A DNA stretch of 64,000 bases from Bacteroidota bacterium (GCA_023386585.1 JAEWJM010000030.1:62001-126000), one strand, 5' to 3'; positions 8,665-17,610 are shown, numbered from the stretch's first letter. The notes: generated by a model from the letters alone, not told the origin. Made by a program: numbers and translations.

Positions 8665-9612
8665 ATGCAGCTGATCACAAAGATTCCGATTGCCAAAGCA
8701 GATAATCCGATCGATTACAATTCGCGGATTTTCTCGGTAGGTTCCTGTTTTGCGGTTTGCATTTCAGAAAAGCTGCACCATTTCGGATTTCAACAGCAGG
8801 TCAATCCGCTTGGCATCCTTTTTCATCCGAAAGCAATTGAAAAGCTAATCGATTATTCGGTTTACAACCGCGAGTTCTTGAAGGAAGATCTGTTCTTCCA
8901 CAACGAGCGGTGCCATTGTTTCGCCGCACATTCCGAACTCAGCAATTCAGATCCCAATTTGTTGCGCAACAACCTGAATTCGAAAATTGCCGAAGCATCG
9001 GATTCGATTTCAATGGCTTCGCACGTCATCGTCACTTTGGGAACTGCGTGGGTTTATCGACTGAAATCGACATCCGAAATCGTCGCCAATTGCCATAAAA
9101 TCCCACAAAATCGATTCACAAAAGAGCTGCTCGCCATTCATGAAATTGAGGAAAGCCTGCAAAATATCATTACTCATATTCGCACACGAAATTCACAGGC
9201 GCAGCTGATTTTTACTATTTCTCCGGTCAGGCATCTGAAAGATGGTTTTGTCGAAAACCAAAGGAGCAAATCCAACCTGATTTCAGCGCTTCACAATACG
9301 CTTCAGGAAAACCCGACCGCAAGCTATTTTCCTTCATACGAAATCATGATGGACGAACTTCGCGATTACCGTTTCTATAGCGCCGATATGATCCATCCCA
9401 GCGCGATCGCAGTCGACTATATCTGGCAACGTTTTTCCGAGGCATGGATTTCCCGCCAAACGTCGGAGTTGATGTCGAAAGTCGGTTCAGTCCGAAATGC
9501 TTTGGCGCATCGTCCGTTTAATTCCGGATCCGAGGAACATCGGAAATTTGTTGAAAAAACCGAAGCCGAAAAAGCAAGGCTCATGAAAATCCTCCCGCAC
9601 CTCCAATTTTAA
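8665..9612 (+). CDS. GSCFA domain-containing protein
   Basis: 315 residues with the family signature at the N-terminus (FSVGSCFAVCISEKLHHFGF, then VNPLGILFHP) and further conserved blocks HVIVTLGTAWVY, FTISPVRHLKDG, YFPSYEIMMDELRDYRFYSADMIHPS. GSCFA proteins are related to SGNH/GDSL-type hydrolases; the SCFA serine and the later D..H (DMIHPS) could be the catalytic pair, but no substrate is established. It is a single gene between the alaS terminator and a lipoprotein gene. Confidence 0.92.
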   Translation: MQLITKIPIAKADNPIDYNSRIFSVGSCFAVCISEKLHHFGFQQQVNPLGILFHPKAIEKLIDYSVYNREFLKEDLFFHNERCHCFAAHSELSNSDPNLLRNNLNSKIAEASDSISMASHVIVTLGTAWVYRLKSTSEIVANCHKIPQNRFTKELLAIHEIEESLQNIITHIRTRNSQAQLIFTISPVRHLKDGFVENQRSKSNLISALHNTLQENPTASYFPSYEIMMDELRDYRFYSADMIHPSAIAVDYIWQRFSEAWISRQTSELMSKVGSVRNALAHRPFNSGSEEHRKFVEKTEAEKARLMKILPHLQF

Positions 9613-9689
9613 AATACGTATTTTTTCGTATTGCACCTGCAGTTCGTGATAAAGAGATTTGTCTAAATATAAACCATAAACTCTTTATT

Positions 9690-10220
9690 ATGAACAAAAT
9701 GAAATTTTTCGGACGTGCGGCTGTCGTCGCTTTGGCTTTTGCAATGTCGACTTCATGCAACAACGATGACAACAACGGTGGCGGCGGATCAACTCCGGAC
9801 GGAACCTACATCAAAGGTAAAATCGATGGTACGTCGTGGCAGTCGTTGGAAATCGCAGGTCAATCGGTTGCAATCGCTACAACAATGGGATCGGGCGTCG
9901 ACCGTGTAATTCTGGTCAATGGCTCGGGTGACATGAGTGGAACCGACTCGATGGTTATCCAGCTGATCGGAATCGACGCGCCCGGAACTTACGACATCAA
10001 TCCGGATACAAACAGCCTGCTGGCTTATGTCAAAACCTCGGAAGACAAAAGCTATGACACAAGCGATTGCTCGGCTGCGACCGGCACTGTGACCATCACG
10101 ACGATAAACGACACAAAAATTGAAGGGTCATTTAGCTTCACCGGAAAAGTAGATGAAGACTGCTCTCAAACGAAGACCGTGACAAACGGAACCTTCCGCG
10201 GCGTGTTCATGCAGAACTAA
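9690..10220 (+). CDS. Predicted surface lipoprotein (DUF6252-like)
   Basis: 176 residues with a lipoprotein signal peptide and lipobox Cys (STSCNNDDNNGGGG); the Asp/Asn-rich linker after the Cys is typical of exported flavobacterial lipoproteins. The remaining ~140 residues form a beta-rich domain (YIKGKIDGTSWQSLEIAG, LIGIDAPGTYDI, TGTVTITTINDTKIEGSFSF, TNGTFRGVF) resembling the DUF6252 group of Bacteroidota lipoproteins. Function unknown. Family assignment is by recalled motif resemblance only. Confidence 0.75.
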   Translation: MNKMKFFGRAAVVALAFAMSTSCNNDDNNGGGGSTPDGTYIKGKIDGTSWQSLEIAGQSVAIATTMGSGVDRVILVNGSGDMSGTDSMVIQLIGIDAPGTYDINPDTNSLLAYVKTSEDKSYDTSDCSAATGTVTITTINDTKIEGSFSFTGKVDEDCSQTKTVTNGTFRGVFMQN

Positions 10221-10277
10221 GCTAATACTGACTTACAAATAGGCTTCGGGTTTTCCGCGGCCTTTTTTATCTTAAAA

Positions 10278-10589
10278 ATGTACAAGAAAAGAAATTTCCG
10301 CCAAATGATCCTATTCCTTCTGCTGATCATTATAGTTTTGTGTCTTCTGATTGTTGGCCTTTGCGTTAAATTTCACATGGAAAGATCGGCACATGTAGAT
10401 CGCGTTTCGGGGTTGAATTCTGAAATTGTGCGACTAAGCCGCCTCCATGCGATATCAACATCAAACCTGCAACTTTCAGATGCGCTCGCACTCAATTTGT
10501 CGGAAGCAAGAAGCGTTGTCGATGGCGAATTATTTATGCTGCAGCAGGAGATGATTGCCACGCTTTCGCGGAATAACCTGCTTGGATAG
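10278..10589 (+). CDS. Small single-pass membrane protein, unknown
   Basis: 103 residues: a basic N-terminus (MYKKRNFRQ), one strong membrane helix (MILFLLLIIIVLCLLIVGLC) and a helical, mostly polar tail of about 65 residues. I do not recognise the family. It lies between a lipoprotein gene and the histidine kinase on the same strand. Coding status rests on length, codon use and the clear membrane segment; it could be a bitopic accessory or regulatory protein. Confidence 0.6.
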   Translation: MYKKRNFRQMILFLLLIIIVLCLLIVGLCVKFHMERSAHVDRVSGLNSEIVRLSRLHAISTSNLQLSDALALNLSEARSVVDGELFMLQQEMIATLSRNNLLG

Positions 10590-10700
10590 TTTGTAAACGC
10601 AAAATCGACACTTTCAATTCGGATTAATACAAGCGTCAAAAATTTTTACTTGATTGAGCCGATTTATTTTTCGAGTACATTCGCTGAACCAAGCGTCAAA

Positions 10701-12494
10701 ATGTCAAAACTGTTTTCCCTGCTTTTCAGCTTTTTGGTGTGCACGATTTTGCACGCACAGACGCGCCATGCGATCGATTCGATCAACAACATTCCCTTTG
10801 AAACCAAAATTGAAAAAGCCGCTTCGCTTGATCGGGTTTTTCTGAAAAATGTCGCCGACGCCAGGAAAATCAAATACAAAATGGGCGAAGCCGAAAGCTA
10901 CAGCAATCTCGGTTTGGTGTATTATTACCAAGGCAAATACGACGAAAATGTCTTTTATATCCTGAAAGCCATCGCGCTTTTTGAGGCGATCGGTGCCATA
11001 GATAAACAGTCGGCTGAATATGGCGGACTCGGCTATTCGATGAAGCGGCGAAACATGGACAAAGCATTGTATTACATGCAAAAAGGGAAGTCGATTGCCG
11101 AAACCAACCAACTTCAGCTGCCGCTGCTCAGCATTTACAACAACTACGGCGTGCTAAAGGAAATGCTAAATGAACTTGACAGCGCCTTATATTTTTATCA
11201 GAAAGGTCTCGTATTGAAGGAAAGCATCCACGACAGTCTGGGAATTCCGTACAGTCTCAACAATATCGCCGGAATTTACGTAATGAAGGGAAAGTACGCC
11301 GCTGCCCGGAAAATGTACGATCAGGCGCTGAAAATTCGGCAAATCAGGAACGACAAAATTGGCATTGCCGAAAACAATCAATACTTCGGCGACTTGTATT
11401 TTACAATGAAGGACTACAAGCGCGCCATTGGATATTATAAGACGTCGCTCGACATGGCGCTCAAATACAAGTACACTTTGCTCGCTCAGGACAATTTTAA
11501 AAGCCTTGCCGATTCTTACGAAATCCTGGGCAATCCTGTGAAAGCTTACGAGAATTACAAAATGTTTGCGAAATACAAAGACAGCCTTGTCAATAAAGAC
11601 ACGAATGCCAAGATAGCTGAACTCGAAATCGGATTTGACACCAATAAAAAGGAAAAACTATTGGAGCAAAACAAAAACCTGCTCCTGAAAAAAGAATCGG
11701 AAGCCTATAAAAAGAATATTTTGCTGGCAGCTGTTTCGTTGTTGGCCATTTTTGCAGTGTTGATTTCGATTTTGATCTATCGGCAACAGCGACTGAAGCA
11801 CGAGCAACTTCATCAGGAACATGAATTGAAAGCAGCCATTGCCAGGATCGAATCGCAGAATACCCTTCAAAATCAGCGATTGAGCATTTCGCGCGATTTG
11901 CATGATAACATCGGCGCACAACTGACTTTTATAATTTCATCGGTTGACAATATCAAGTATGCCTTCGATTTGTCGAATACCAAACTCGACCATAAACTTT
12001 CAAGCATCAGCAATTTTGCAAAAGACACGATTGTCGAACTTCGCGATACAATTTGGGCGATGAATAGCACGGCGCTTTCTATTGCCGATCTGCAATCACG
12101 AATCATGAACTTTATCGAAAAAGCGCAAGAGTCGCAGCCCGGCATTTCTTTTCTTTGCAATGTCGATCGAGCTGCGGCAGATGTAAAGCTGACTTCCGTC
12201 CAGGGAATGAACCTTTACCGGTCGGTTCAGGAAGCTGTCAACAATGCGATCAAACATTCGCTTGCCACAGAAATTGCCATTGCATTTTCGGTCGAGGATC
12301 AAAAGGTTCATATTACAGTTTCCGATAACGGCCGCGGATTCGATACTGTGAAACGGGCTGAAGGCAACGGACTCACGAATATCGAAAAGCGGTTGCGTGA
12401 AATCGGAGGCACATTTCGGGTCGAAAGCGAACCGGACAAAGGAACAACCATAGTGCTTGAATGTGTCGCAACAAACAAAACCATAACCGAATGA
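10701..12494 (+). CDS. TPR-containing sensor histidine kinase (LytS/NarX-like, HisKA_3)
   Basis: 597 residues from the ATG at 10701, which begins a signal peptide (LFSLLFSFLVCTILHAQ). An extracytoplasmic array of tetratricopeptide repeats covers about residues 40-320 (AESYSNLGLVYYYQGKYDEN, YSLNNIAGIYVMKGKY). A membrane helix lies near 338-360, followed by a coiled coil and the HisKA_3 dimerisation box with the phospho-acceptor His near 401 (ISRDLHDNIGAQLTFI). The ATPase domain shows NAIKHS, DNGRGF and GNGLTNI. It should sense a periplasmic signal and phosphorylate the response regulator encoded next, whose ATG overlaps its stop (ATGA). Confidence 0.95.
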   Translation: MSKLFSLLFSFLVCTILHAQTRHAIDSINNIPFETKIEKAASLDRVFLKNVADARKIKYKMGEAESYSNLGLVYYYQGKYDENVFYILKAIALFEAIGAIDKQSAEYGGLGYSMKRRNMDKALYYMQKGKSIAETNQLQLPLLSIYNNYGVLKEMLNELDSALYFYQKGLVLKESIHDSLGIPYSLNNIAGIYVMKGKYAAARKMYDQALKIRQIRNDKIGIAENNQYFGDLYFTMKDYKRAIGYYKTSLDMALKYKYTLLAQDNFKSLADSYEILGNPVKAYENYKMFAKYKDSLVNKDTNAKIAELEIGFDTNKKEKLLEQNKNLLLKKESEAYKKNILLAAVSLLAIFAVLISILIYRQQRLKHEQLHQEHELKAAIARIESQNTLQNQRLSISRDLHDNIGAQLTFIISSVDNIKYAFDLSNTKLDHKLSSISNFAKDTIVELRDTIWAMNSTALSIADLQSRIMNFIEKAQESQPGISFLCNVDRAAADVKLTSVQGMNLYRSVQEAVNNAIKHSLATEIAIAFSVEDQKVHITVSDNGRGFDTVKRAEGNGLTNIEKRLREIGGTFRVESEPDKGTTIVLECVATNKTITE

Positions 12495-13129
12495 TTAGGA
12501 TCGCCATCGCCGACGATAACGTCTTCCTGAAAAAAGCAGTTGCAGAAAAGCTGTCGTTTTTCACCGATCTCAATTGTAAGCTACTGGCATCTGATGGCGC
12601 AGACCTTATTGAAAAGCTCAACGAAAACAAGAATATCGACCTGATTTTGATGGACATCGAAATGCCGGGTGTAAACGGGATCGAAGCCACCGAAATGGTA
12701 AAACGGCAATTTCCGCAGATAAAGATCATCATGCTTACCGTGTTTGATAACGACGAGAACATTTTCCGGGCGATTAAGGCCGGAGCCGATGGTTATCTGC
12801 TGAAGGAAGTCAATGCCGCGGATTTGCATCAGGGAATTATCGACACAATGAACGGAGGCGCTACCATGACACCTTCAATCGCGCTTAAAACGCTAAAACT
12901 CTTTCGCGAGCCGCCACGGTTTGAATCGGATGCCGATATAAGTTTGAGTCCGCGCGAAATTGAAGTCCTTGAGCAGTTAAGCAGCGGTCTGAAATACACG
13001 TCGATCGCTGAAAACCTGTTCCTCTCAACAGGAACAATTCGCAAACACATTGAAAATATTTACACAAAGCTGCAGGTACACAACAAAATTGAAGCAATCC
13101 GCAAAGCGCGAAACAACAACCTGATATGA
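12491..13129 (+). CDS. NarL/FixJ-family response regulator
   Basis: 212 residues from the ATG at 12491, which overlaps the kinase stop by 4 nt. Receiver domain with acidic pocket (IADDN), phospho-acceptor Asp55 (LILMDIEMPG), the conserved Thr (IMLTVFDNDE) and Lys (LLKEVNAAD), then a LuxR-type helix-turn-helix at about 145-205 (LSPREIEVLEQLSSG, LSTGTIRKHIENIYTKLQV). It is the cognate regulator of the TPR kinase by position. An upstream in-frame start would run 30 nt further into the kinase gene and is rejected. Confidence 0.95.
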   Translation: MIRIAIADDNVFLKKAVAEKLSFFTDLNCKLLASDGADLIEKLNENKNIDLILMDIEMPGVNGIEATEMVKRQFPQIKIIMLTVFDNDENIFRAIKAGADGYLLKEVNAADLHQGIIDTMNGGATMTPSIALKTLKLFREPPRFESDADISLSPREIEVLEQLSSGLKYTSIAENLFLSTGTIRKHIENIYTKLQVHNKIEAIRKARNNNLI

Positions 13130-13692
13130 AACCCGACAGAAAAAGTGAGATTATCAGCGTTTCGGCGAAGCTTTTTAAGGAGAAAGGCTATAGCGCCGTT
13201 ACGATGCGCGACATTGCCCAGGCGCTCGAGATCAGGGCGGCCAGCCTGTATAACCATATCGATTCAAAACAGGAACTCCTTTCGCTGATCATCATCGCAA
13301 TTGCAGAAGAATATACCGGAACAATCTCCGCCATCGTCGAATCGGATGAATCTGCAATCAAAAAGTTGGAAAAAGTCATACAGCTTCACATCGACATCAC
13401 CGTTCGAAATCCCGATGCGCTGGCTTCGCTGAACAACGATTGGATGCATTTGCCTCCGCAGGAACTTCAGTATTTCCTGGATATGCGCGAAGATTATGAA
13501 GAAAAATTCCGCACGATAGTTAAACGCGGGATTGCCGATGGTGAAATAAAAAAACGCGATCCGGAAGTCATCATCTTTTCGATGCTGTCCACATTGCGCA
13601 CACTTTATCTGTGGTATGGAAAGAAAAGCAGCTTTAATGCGAAGACGCTCACAACTAATCTTCCACGCGTACTTTTAGACGGGCTTTCTTAA
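13126..13692 (+). CDS. TetR/AcrR family transcriptional regulator, likely controls paa operon
   Basis: 188 residues with a TetR DNA-binding domain at about 10-55 (IISVSAKLFKEKGYSAVTMR, DIAQALEIRAASLYNHIDSK) and a helical ligand-binding C-terminus. The ATG overlaps the response regulator stop (ATGA), so the three regulators form one transcription unit. It ends 146 nt before paaE, and that gap carries a perfect 16-bp palindrome over the predicted transcription start. TetR-type PaaR repressors that respond to phenylacetyl-CoA are known in other bacteria; assigning that role here is inference from position and operator. Confidence 0.9.
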   Translation: MKPDRKSEIISVSAKLFKEKGYSAVTMRDIAQALEIRAASLYNHIDSKQELLSLIIIAIAEEYTGTISAIVESDESAIKKLEKVIQLHIDITVRNPDALASLNNDWMHLPPQELQYFLDMREDYEEKFRTIVKRGIADGEIKKRDPEVIIFSMLSTLRTLYLWYGKKSSFNAKTLTTNLPRVLLDGLS

Positions 13693-13785
13693 TTTTTACA
13701 ACGTCATCGAATTCGCTTTAATTCGCTAACCATCAGCAGTGTTGACTTTTTAACACCGCCGCTGCCGCCTTTTGGAAATTATCCT

Positions 13786-13793
13786 TAAATTTG
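13786..13793 (+). promoter_or_regulatory. -7 promoter element (TAAATTTG) of the paa operon
   Basis: Exact TAnnTTTG match. The start of transcription would fall near 13797-13800, immediately before or within the 16-bp palindrome, leaving a leader of about 40 nt before paaE. Confidence 0.65.
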
Positions 13794-13801
13794 CAATGTA
13801 A

Positions 13802-13817
13802 ACTAACAATTGTTAGT
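13802..13817. promoter_or_regulatory. Perfect 16-bp palindromic operator before paaE
   Basis: ACTAACAATTGTTAGT reads identically on both strands. It sits 8 nt downstream of the -7 element, so a bound dimer would block initiation. Size and symmetry fit a TetR-family dimer site and the adjacent gene encodes a TetR-family protein. Binding is inferred. Confidence 0.75.
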
Positions 13818-13837
13818 CAATATTTAAGTTTTATCCG

Positions 13838-14911
13838 ATGGCGAGATTTCATCAGCTTAAAGTCCTCGATATTTACAAGGAAACCAAAGACTGTTCAGTA
13901 GTCTCTTTTGAAGTTCCTGAAGATATCCGTCAGGAATTTCAATATTCACAAGGCCAGCATTTAACCATCCGAAGCACGATCGACGGGCAGGAAGTGCGGC
14001 GTTCCTATTCGCTTTGTTCGAGCCCGATCGAGAATAAATGGCAGGTCGCGATAAAAAGGATAAACGGCGGGCAGTTTTCGGCGTATGCAAACGAATCGAT
14101 AAAAAAAGGCGACGTGCTTGAAGTCATGCCACCGCTTGGTGTTTTCCACACCGAAGTAAATCCGGATGCATCTAAAAATTATATTTTTTTCGCGGCAGGA
14201 AGCGGGATTACGCCCATTCTTTCGATCCTCAAAACGCACATTACACTCGAGCCGAAAAGTACATTCAAACTCTTTTACCTGAACCGCACGGTCAAATCCA
14301 TTATCTTTAAGGAAGAAATTGAGCAGCTGAAAAACAGGTATTTCGACCGATTTGAGATTTTCCATTTCCTGACCAAGGAACACCGCAGCATTCCGCTTTT
14401 GAACGGCCGGTTTACCAAAGAAAAGCTACAATTGCTGACCGAAAAGGTCATCGATGTTGATTCGGTTGACGAATGTTTTATTTGCGGCCCCGAAGAAATG
14501 ATCTTCCTGATTCGTGACGAGCTTACGGCGTGCGGACTTTCAAAAGAAAAGATACATTTTGAATTGTTTTCGACCGGAAAATCCGAAGAAGAGCGGAAAC
14601 GCGTCAATAAGATTCTCGAAAAGAAGATCGAAGGTACCGAAGTTACAATAATAGACGGCGGAAAAGAGTTCCATTTTGTGATGGATGACGATTTCGATAA
14701 CATCCTTGACGGAGCGCTCGCCGCGGGTGCGGATCTTCCATTCGCCTGCAAAGGCGGTGTTTGCAGCACCTGCAAATGCAAAGTGGTCGAAGGATCAGTA
14801 GAGATGAAAATAAATTACGCCCTCGACGAAAAAGAAGTGGCGCAAAACCTGGTACTGAGTTGCCAGGCAGTGCCGACATCAAAAAAAGTTGTCGTCGATT
14901 TTGGCGTTTAA
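13838..14911 (+). CDS. paaE: Phenylacetyl-CoA 1,2-epoxidase reductase subunit PaaE
   Basis: 357 residues: FAD-binding ferredoxin reductase domain (RRSYSLCSSP for FAD), NAD(P)-binding domain (FAAGSGITPILSILK, CFICGPEEMIF) and a C-terminal plant-type [2Fe-2S] domain with the cysteine cluster CKGGVCSTCKC near 303-313 and the last Cys in LSCQA. It passes electrons from NADPH to the PaaAC di-iron oxygenase. It is the first gene after the operator, ahead of paaABCD, instead of last as in the E. coli order. Confidence 0.96.
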   Translation: MARFHQLKVLDIYKETKDCSVVSFEVPEDIRQEFQYSQGQHLTIRSTIDGQEVRRSYSLCSSPIENKWQVAIKRINGGQFSAYANESIKKGDVLEVMPPLGVFHTEVNPDASKNYIFFAAGSGITPILSILKTHITLEPKSTFKLFYLNRTVKSIIFKEEIEQLKNRYFDRFEIFHFLTKEHRSIPLLNGRFTKEKLQLLTEKVIDVDSVDECFICGPEEMIFLIRDELTACGLSKEKIHFELFSTGKSEEERKRVNKILEKKIEGTEVTIIDGGKEFHFVMDDDFDNILDGALAAGADLPFACKGGVCSTCKCKVVEGSVEMKINYALDEKEVAQNLVLSCQAVPTSKKVVVDFGV

Positions 14912-14926
14912 CATAAAATTCAAACC

Positions 14927-15880
14927 ATGTCAGAGTCAGAACTTAAGAATTTGGAGATGCTGTTCGATCAACGGATAGCCAATGACGAGAAGATCGAGCC
15001 AAAGGACTGGATGCCGGAAAAATACAGGAAGACACACATCCGGCAGATATCGCAACACGCGCATTCTGAAATCGTCGGAATGCTTCCTGAAGGCAACTGG
15101 ATCACCCGCGCGCCTTCATTGCGTCGAAAAGTGGCATTGCTGGCGAAGGTCCAGGATGAGGCGGGACACGGACTCTACTTATACAGTGCCTGTGAAACGC
15201 TCGGGATTTCCCGCGAAGAGCTTTATGAGCAATTGCATTCGGGTGAGGCAAAATATTCGAGCATTTTTAATTATCCAACCGTAACCTGGGCCGATATGGG
15301 CGCAATCGGCTGGCTGGTCGACGGTGCCGCAATCATCAACCAGGTTCCGCTTACGATGACTTCATTCGGACCTTACGCGCGTGCGATGGTGCGCGTGTGC
15401 AAGGAAGAAAGTTTTCATCAGCGACAAGGTTTTGAGATCATGATGACGCTCGCTAACGGAACCGCCGAACAGAAAGAGATGGCACAGGACGCGCTCAACC
15501 GCTGGTGGTGGCCATCAATAATGATGTTTGGCCCAACAGATGCCGAGTCGGTTCACACCGAGCAATCGATGAAATGGAAACTCAAGCGCAAGACCAACGA
15601 CGAACTCCGTCAGCAATTTATCGATCAGACCGTACCACAGGCAGAACTCATCGGACTGACAATCCCTGATCCGCACCTGAAGTGGAACGAAGAAACCGGG
15701 CATTACGATTTTGGAGAAATCAACTGGGATGAATTCTGGCAGGTTGTAAAAGGTTTTGGCCCGTGCAATAAAGCCCGCATGGAAGCCCGTCGCAGTGCCT
15801 GGGACAACGGAAAATGGGTCCGCGATGCGGCAATGGTGTATGCGGAAAAGCAGGAAACAAAAACATTAGAAACAGTATAA
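14927..15880 (+). CDS. paaA: Phenylacetyl-CoA 1,2-epoxidase catalytic subunit PaaA
   Basis: 317 residues. Di-iron carboxylate ligands are visible as E..H motifs: QDEAGHGLYLY near 75-85 and KEESFHQRQGFE near 158-169. Conserved blocks include WMPEKYRKTHIRQISQHAHSE and NRWWWPSIMMFGPTD. With PaaC it forms the core that epoxidises the ring of phenylacetyl-CoA using O2. It starts 15 nt after paaE. A heptanucleotide repeat array follows before paaB. Confidence 0.97.
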   Translation: MSESELKNLEMLFDQRIANDEKIEPKDWMPEKYRKTHIRQISQHAHSEIVGMLPEGNWITRAPSLRRKVALLAKVQDEAGHGLYLYSACETLGISREELYEQLHSGEAKYSSIFNYPTVTWADMGAIGWLVDGAAIINQVPLTMTSFGPYARAMVRVCKEESFHQRQGFEIMMTLANGTAEQKEMAQDALNRWWWPSIMMFGPTDAESVHTEQSMKWKLKRKTNDELRQQFIDQTVPQAELIGLTIPDPHLKWNEETGHYDFGEINWDEFWQVVKGFGPCNKARMEARRSAWDNGKWVRDAAMVYAEKQETKTLETV

Positions 15881-15882
15881 TT

Positions 15883-15953
15883 TGGTACAGGTATAAGGCG
15901 CAGGGAACAAGGCAGATGCTTACCCTGAACCCTGGATCCTGGACCCTGAACCA
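15883..15953. repeat. Heptanucleotide inverted array between paaA and paaB
   Basis: Left half GGTACAG, GTATAAGG, CGCAGGG, AACAAGG; right half ACCCTGA, ACCCTGG, ATCCTGG, ACCCTGA, ACC, with a visible 7-nt period. It fills nearly the whole paaA-paaB spacer and ends 7 nt before the paaB ATG. Confidence 0.8.
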
Positions 15954-15960
15954 TACAAAA

Positions 15961-16242
15961 ATGAAAAACTGGCCACTTTGGGAAGTATTCGTGCGAAGCA
16001 AAAACGGATTGGAGCACCGCCACTGCGGAAGCCTTCACGCCAGCGACGCGACAATGGCGCTTGAAAACGCACGGGATGTCTATACGCGCAGAAGCGAAGG
16101 CGTGAGCATCTGGGTCGTTCCCTCATCTGCAATCACGGCTTCCAACCCCGACCAGGCGGGCGAATTTTTCGAGCCTGCAAAAGATAAAGCATACCGGCAT
16201 CCGACTTTTTACGAGCTGCCGGAGGAATTGAAACACATGTAA
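15961..16242 (+). CDS. paaB: Phenylacetyl-CoA 1,2-epoxidase subunit PaaB
   Basis: 93 residues (WPLWEVFVRSKNGLEHRHCG, GSLHASDATMALENARDVYT, YRHPTFYELPEELKHM), matching the small non-catalytic PaaB subunit that bridges two PaaAC units. The ATG at 15961 gives the usual N-terminus; an earlier in-frame ATG at 15814 would lie inside paaA and across the repeat and is rejected. Confidence 0.96.
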   Translation: MKNWPLWEVFVRSKNGLEHRHCGSLHASDATMALENARDVYTRRSEGVSIWVVPSSAITASNPDQAGEFFEPAKDKAYRHPTFYELPEELKHM

Positions 16243-16244
16243 AA

Positions 16245-16317
16245 CTGGTACAGAGTATAAGGTACAGGGCACAAGGCACAAGCTTTCCCTGTGCCCTGAA
16301 CCCTGAACCCTGAGCCT
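16245..16317. repeat. Heptanucleotide inverted array between paaB and paaC
   Basis: Left half GGTACAG, AGTATAA, GGTACAG, GGCACAA, GGCACAA; right half CCCTGTG, CCCTGAA, CCCTGAA, CCCTGAG. It occupies the whole spacer and ends 5 nt before the paaC ATG. Confidence 0.82.
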
Positions 16318-16322
16318 AATTA

Positions 16323-17072
16323 ATGAAAGATATCGTCCAATACATCTACGGAATCGCCGACAACCCGCTCATACTGGGGCAACGCCTTGGTGAACTTTGC
16401 GGCCACGGTCCGAATCTCGAAACCGATATTGCATTGACCAATATCGCGTTGGATCTGCTTGGGCAAACCCGCAGCTACTACCAATACGCATCCACGCTAA
16501 TTGGAGACGGCGCGACCGAGGACACCATCGCATTTCTTCGCAACGAACGGGAATACAGGAACGTCTTGCTTGCCGAACAACCCAATACCGATTTCGCTTA
16601 TACAATCGCGAGGCATTTTCTCTTCGACGTTTTTCATCACCTGCTGCTTCAGGAATTGCAATCGTCCACCGACGAAACGCTAAAGGCAATCGCTGCGAAA
16701 AGCATCAAGGAAGTTGCCTACCACGAACGATTCTCTTCGGATTGGATCCGAAGGCTGGGCGACGGAACATCCGAAAGCAAACAGAAAATTCAGAGGGCAA
16801 TCGATGATTTGTGGACATACACCGACGAGCTTTTTCATCAAACCGATGCTGATAAAGCAATGGTCGCCGAAGGAATAGGAGTCGACGTAACCAAACTAAG
16901 CCAACCATGGCGCGAAAAAGTGGAAACTATTCTGGCAGAGTCCACGCTTCAGGTGCCTCAAATGCAATTCTTCCAAAAAGGCGGCAAAAACGGCATCCAC
17001 ACAGAACACATGGGCTATCTGCTCGCCGACATGCAATACATGCAGCGCACATTCCCAAACATGACCTGGTAA
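16323..17072 (+). CDS. paaC: Phenylacetyl-CoA 1,2-epoxidase structural subunit PaaC
   Basis: 249 residues, all-helical ferritin-like fold (YIYGIADNPLILGQRLGELC, LTNIALDLLGQTRSYYQYAS, IKEVAYHERFSSDWIRRLGD, HTEHMGYLLADMQYMQRTFP). PaaC pairs with PaaA but is not the catalytic chain. The next gene begins at the base after its TAA stop. Confidence 0.96.
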   Translation: MKDIVQYIYGIADNPLILGQRLGELCGHGPNLETDIALTNIALDLLGQTRSYYQYASTLIGDGATEDTIAFLRNEREYRNVLLAEQPNTDFAYTIARHFLFDVFHHLLLQELQSSTDETLKAIAAKSIKEVAYHERFSSDWIRRLGDGTSESKQKIQRAIDDLWTYTDELFHQTDADKAMVAEGIGVDVTKLSQPWREKVETILAESTLQVPQMQFFQKGGKNGIHTEHMGYLLADMQYMQRTFPNMTW

Positions 17073-17573
17073 ATGACAATGACCGAGCAACATATCGACC
17101 CAAAGCTCGCCTCGATTCTAGATTCGGTTTCCGATCCAGAAATTCCGGTGCTTTCCATCATGGAACTGGGCGTTGTGCGGTCGGCTGAAATGGTCAATGG
17201 CAAAGCCGAAATTACAATTACGCCAACCTACAGCGGTTGTCCGGCAATGGACGTCATTGGCGGCGACATCAGAAAGGCAATGAACCAAGCCGGGATTGAC
17301 GCTTCGGTCAAACTCGTGCTTTCCCCGGCATGGTCAACCGATTGGATTACAGCTAAGGGCCGCGCTGCTCTCGAAAAATACGGAATTGCCGCGCCGCTTG
17401 AAGCCGATGCCGACAAAGAAGCTTTACTCGGAAATAAAAAGCTTGTCAAATGTCCGCAATGCGGATCCTTAAATACAAAATTGGTCAGTCAGTTCGGATC
17501 GACGGCCTGCAAGGCGTTGTTCCGTTGCAGCGACTGCCTCGAGCCATTCGATTACTTTAAATGCCTGAAGTAA
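17073..17573 (+). CDS. paaD: PaaD, MIP18-family maturation protein for the epoxidase
   Basis: 166 residues: N-terminal MIP18/DUF59 domain (ILDSVSDPEIPVLSIMELGV, TPTYSGCPAMDVIGGDI) and a C-terminal zinc-ribbon-like segment (KCPQCGSLNTKLVSQFGS, then CKALFRCSDCLEPFDYFKC). PaaD proteins are needed for epoxidase activity, probably by helping Fe-S cluster assembly of PaaE. ATG codons at 17073 and 17079 are both possible; the first directly abuts the paaC stop. Confidence 0.94.
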   Translation: MTMTEQHIDPKLASILDSVSDPEIPVLSIMELGVVRSAEMVNGKAEITITPTYSGCPAMDVIGGDIRKAMNQAGIDASVKLVLSPAWSTDWITAKGRAALEKYGIAAPLEADADKEALLGNKKLVKCPQCGSLNTKLVSQFGSTACKALFRCSDCLEPFDYFKCLK

Positions 17574-17610
17574 TAAGGAAATTAATAATTTATAATGAAT
17601 AATTAATATA

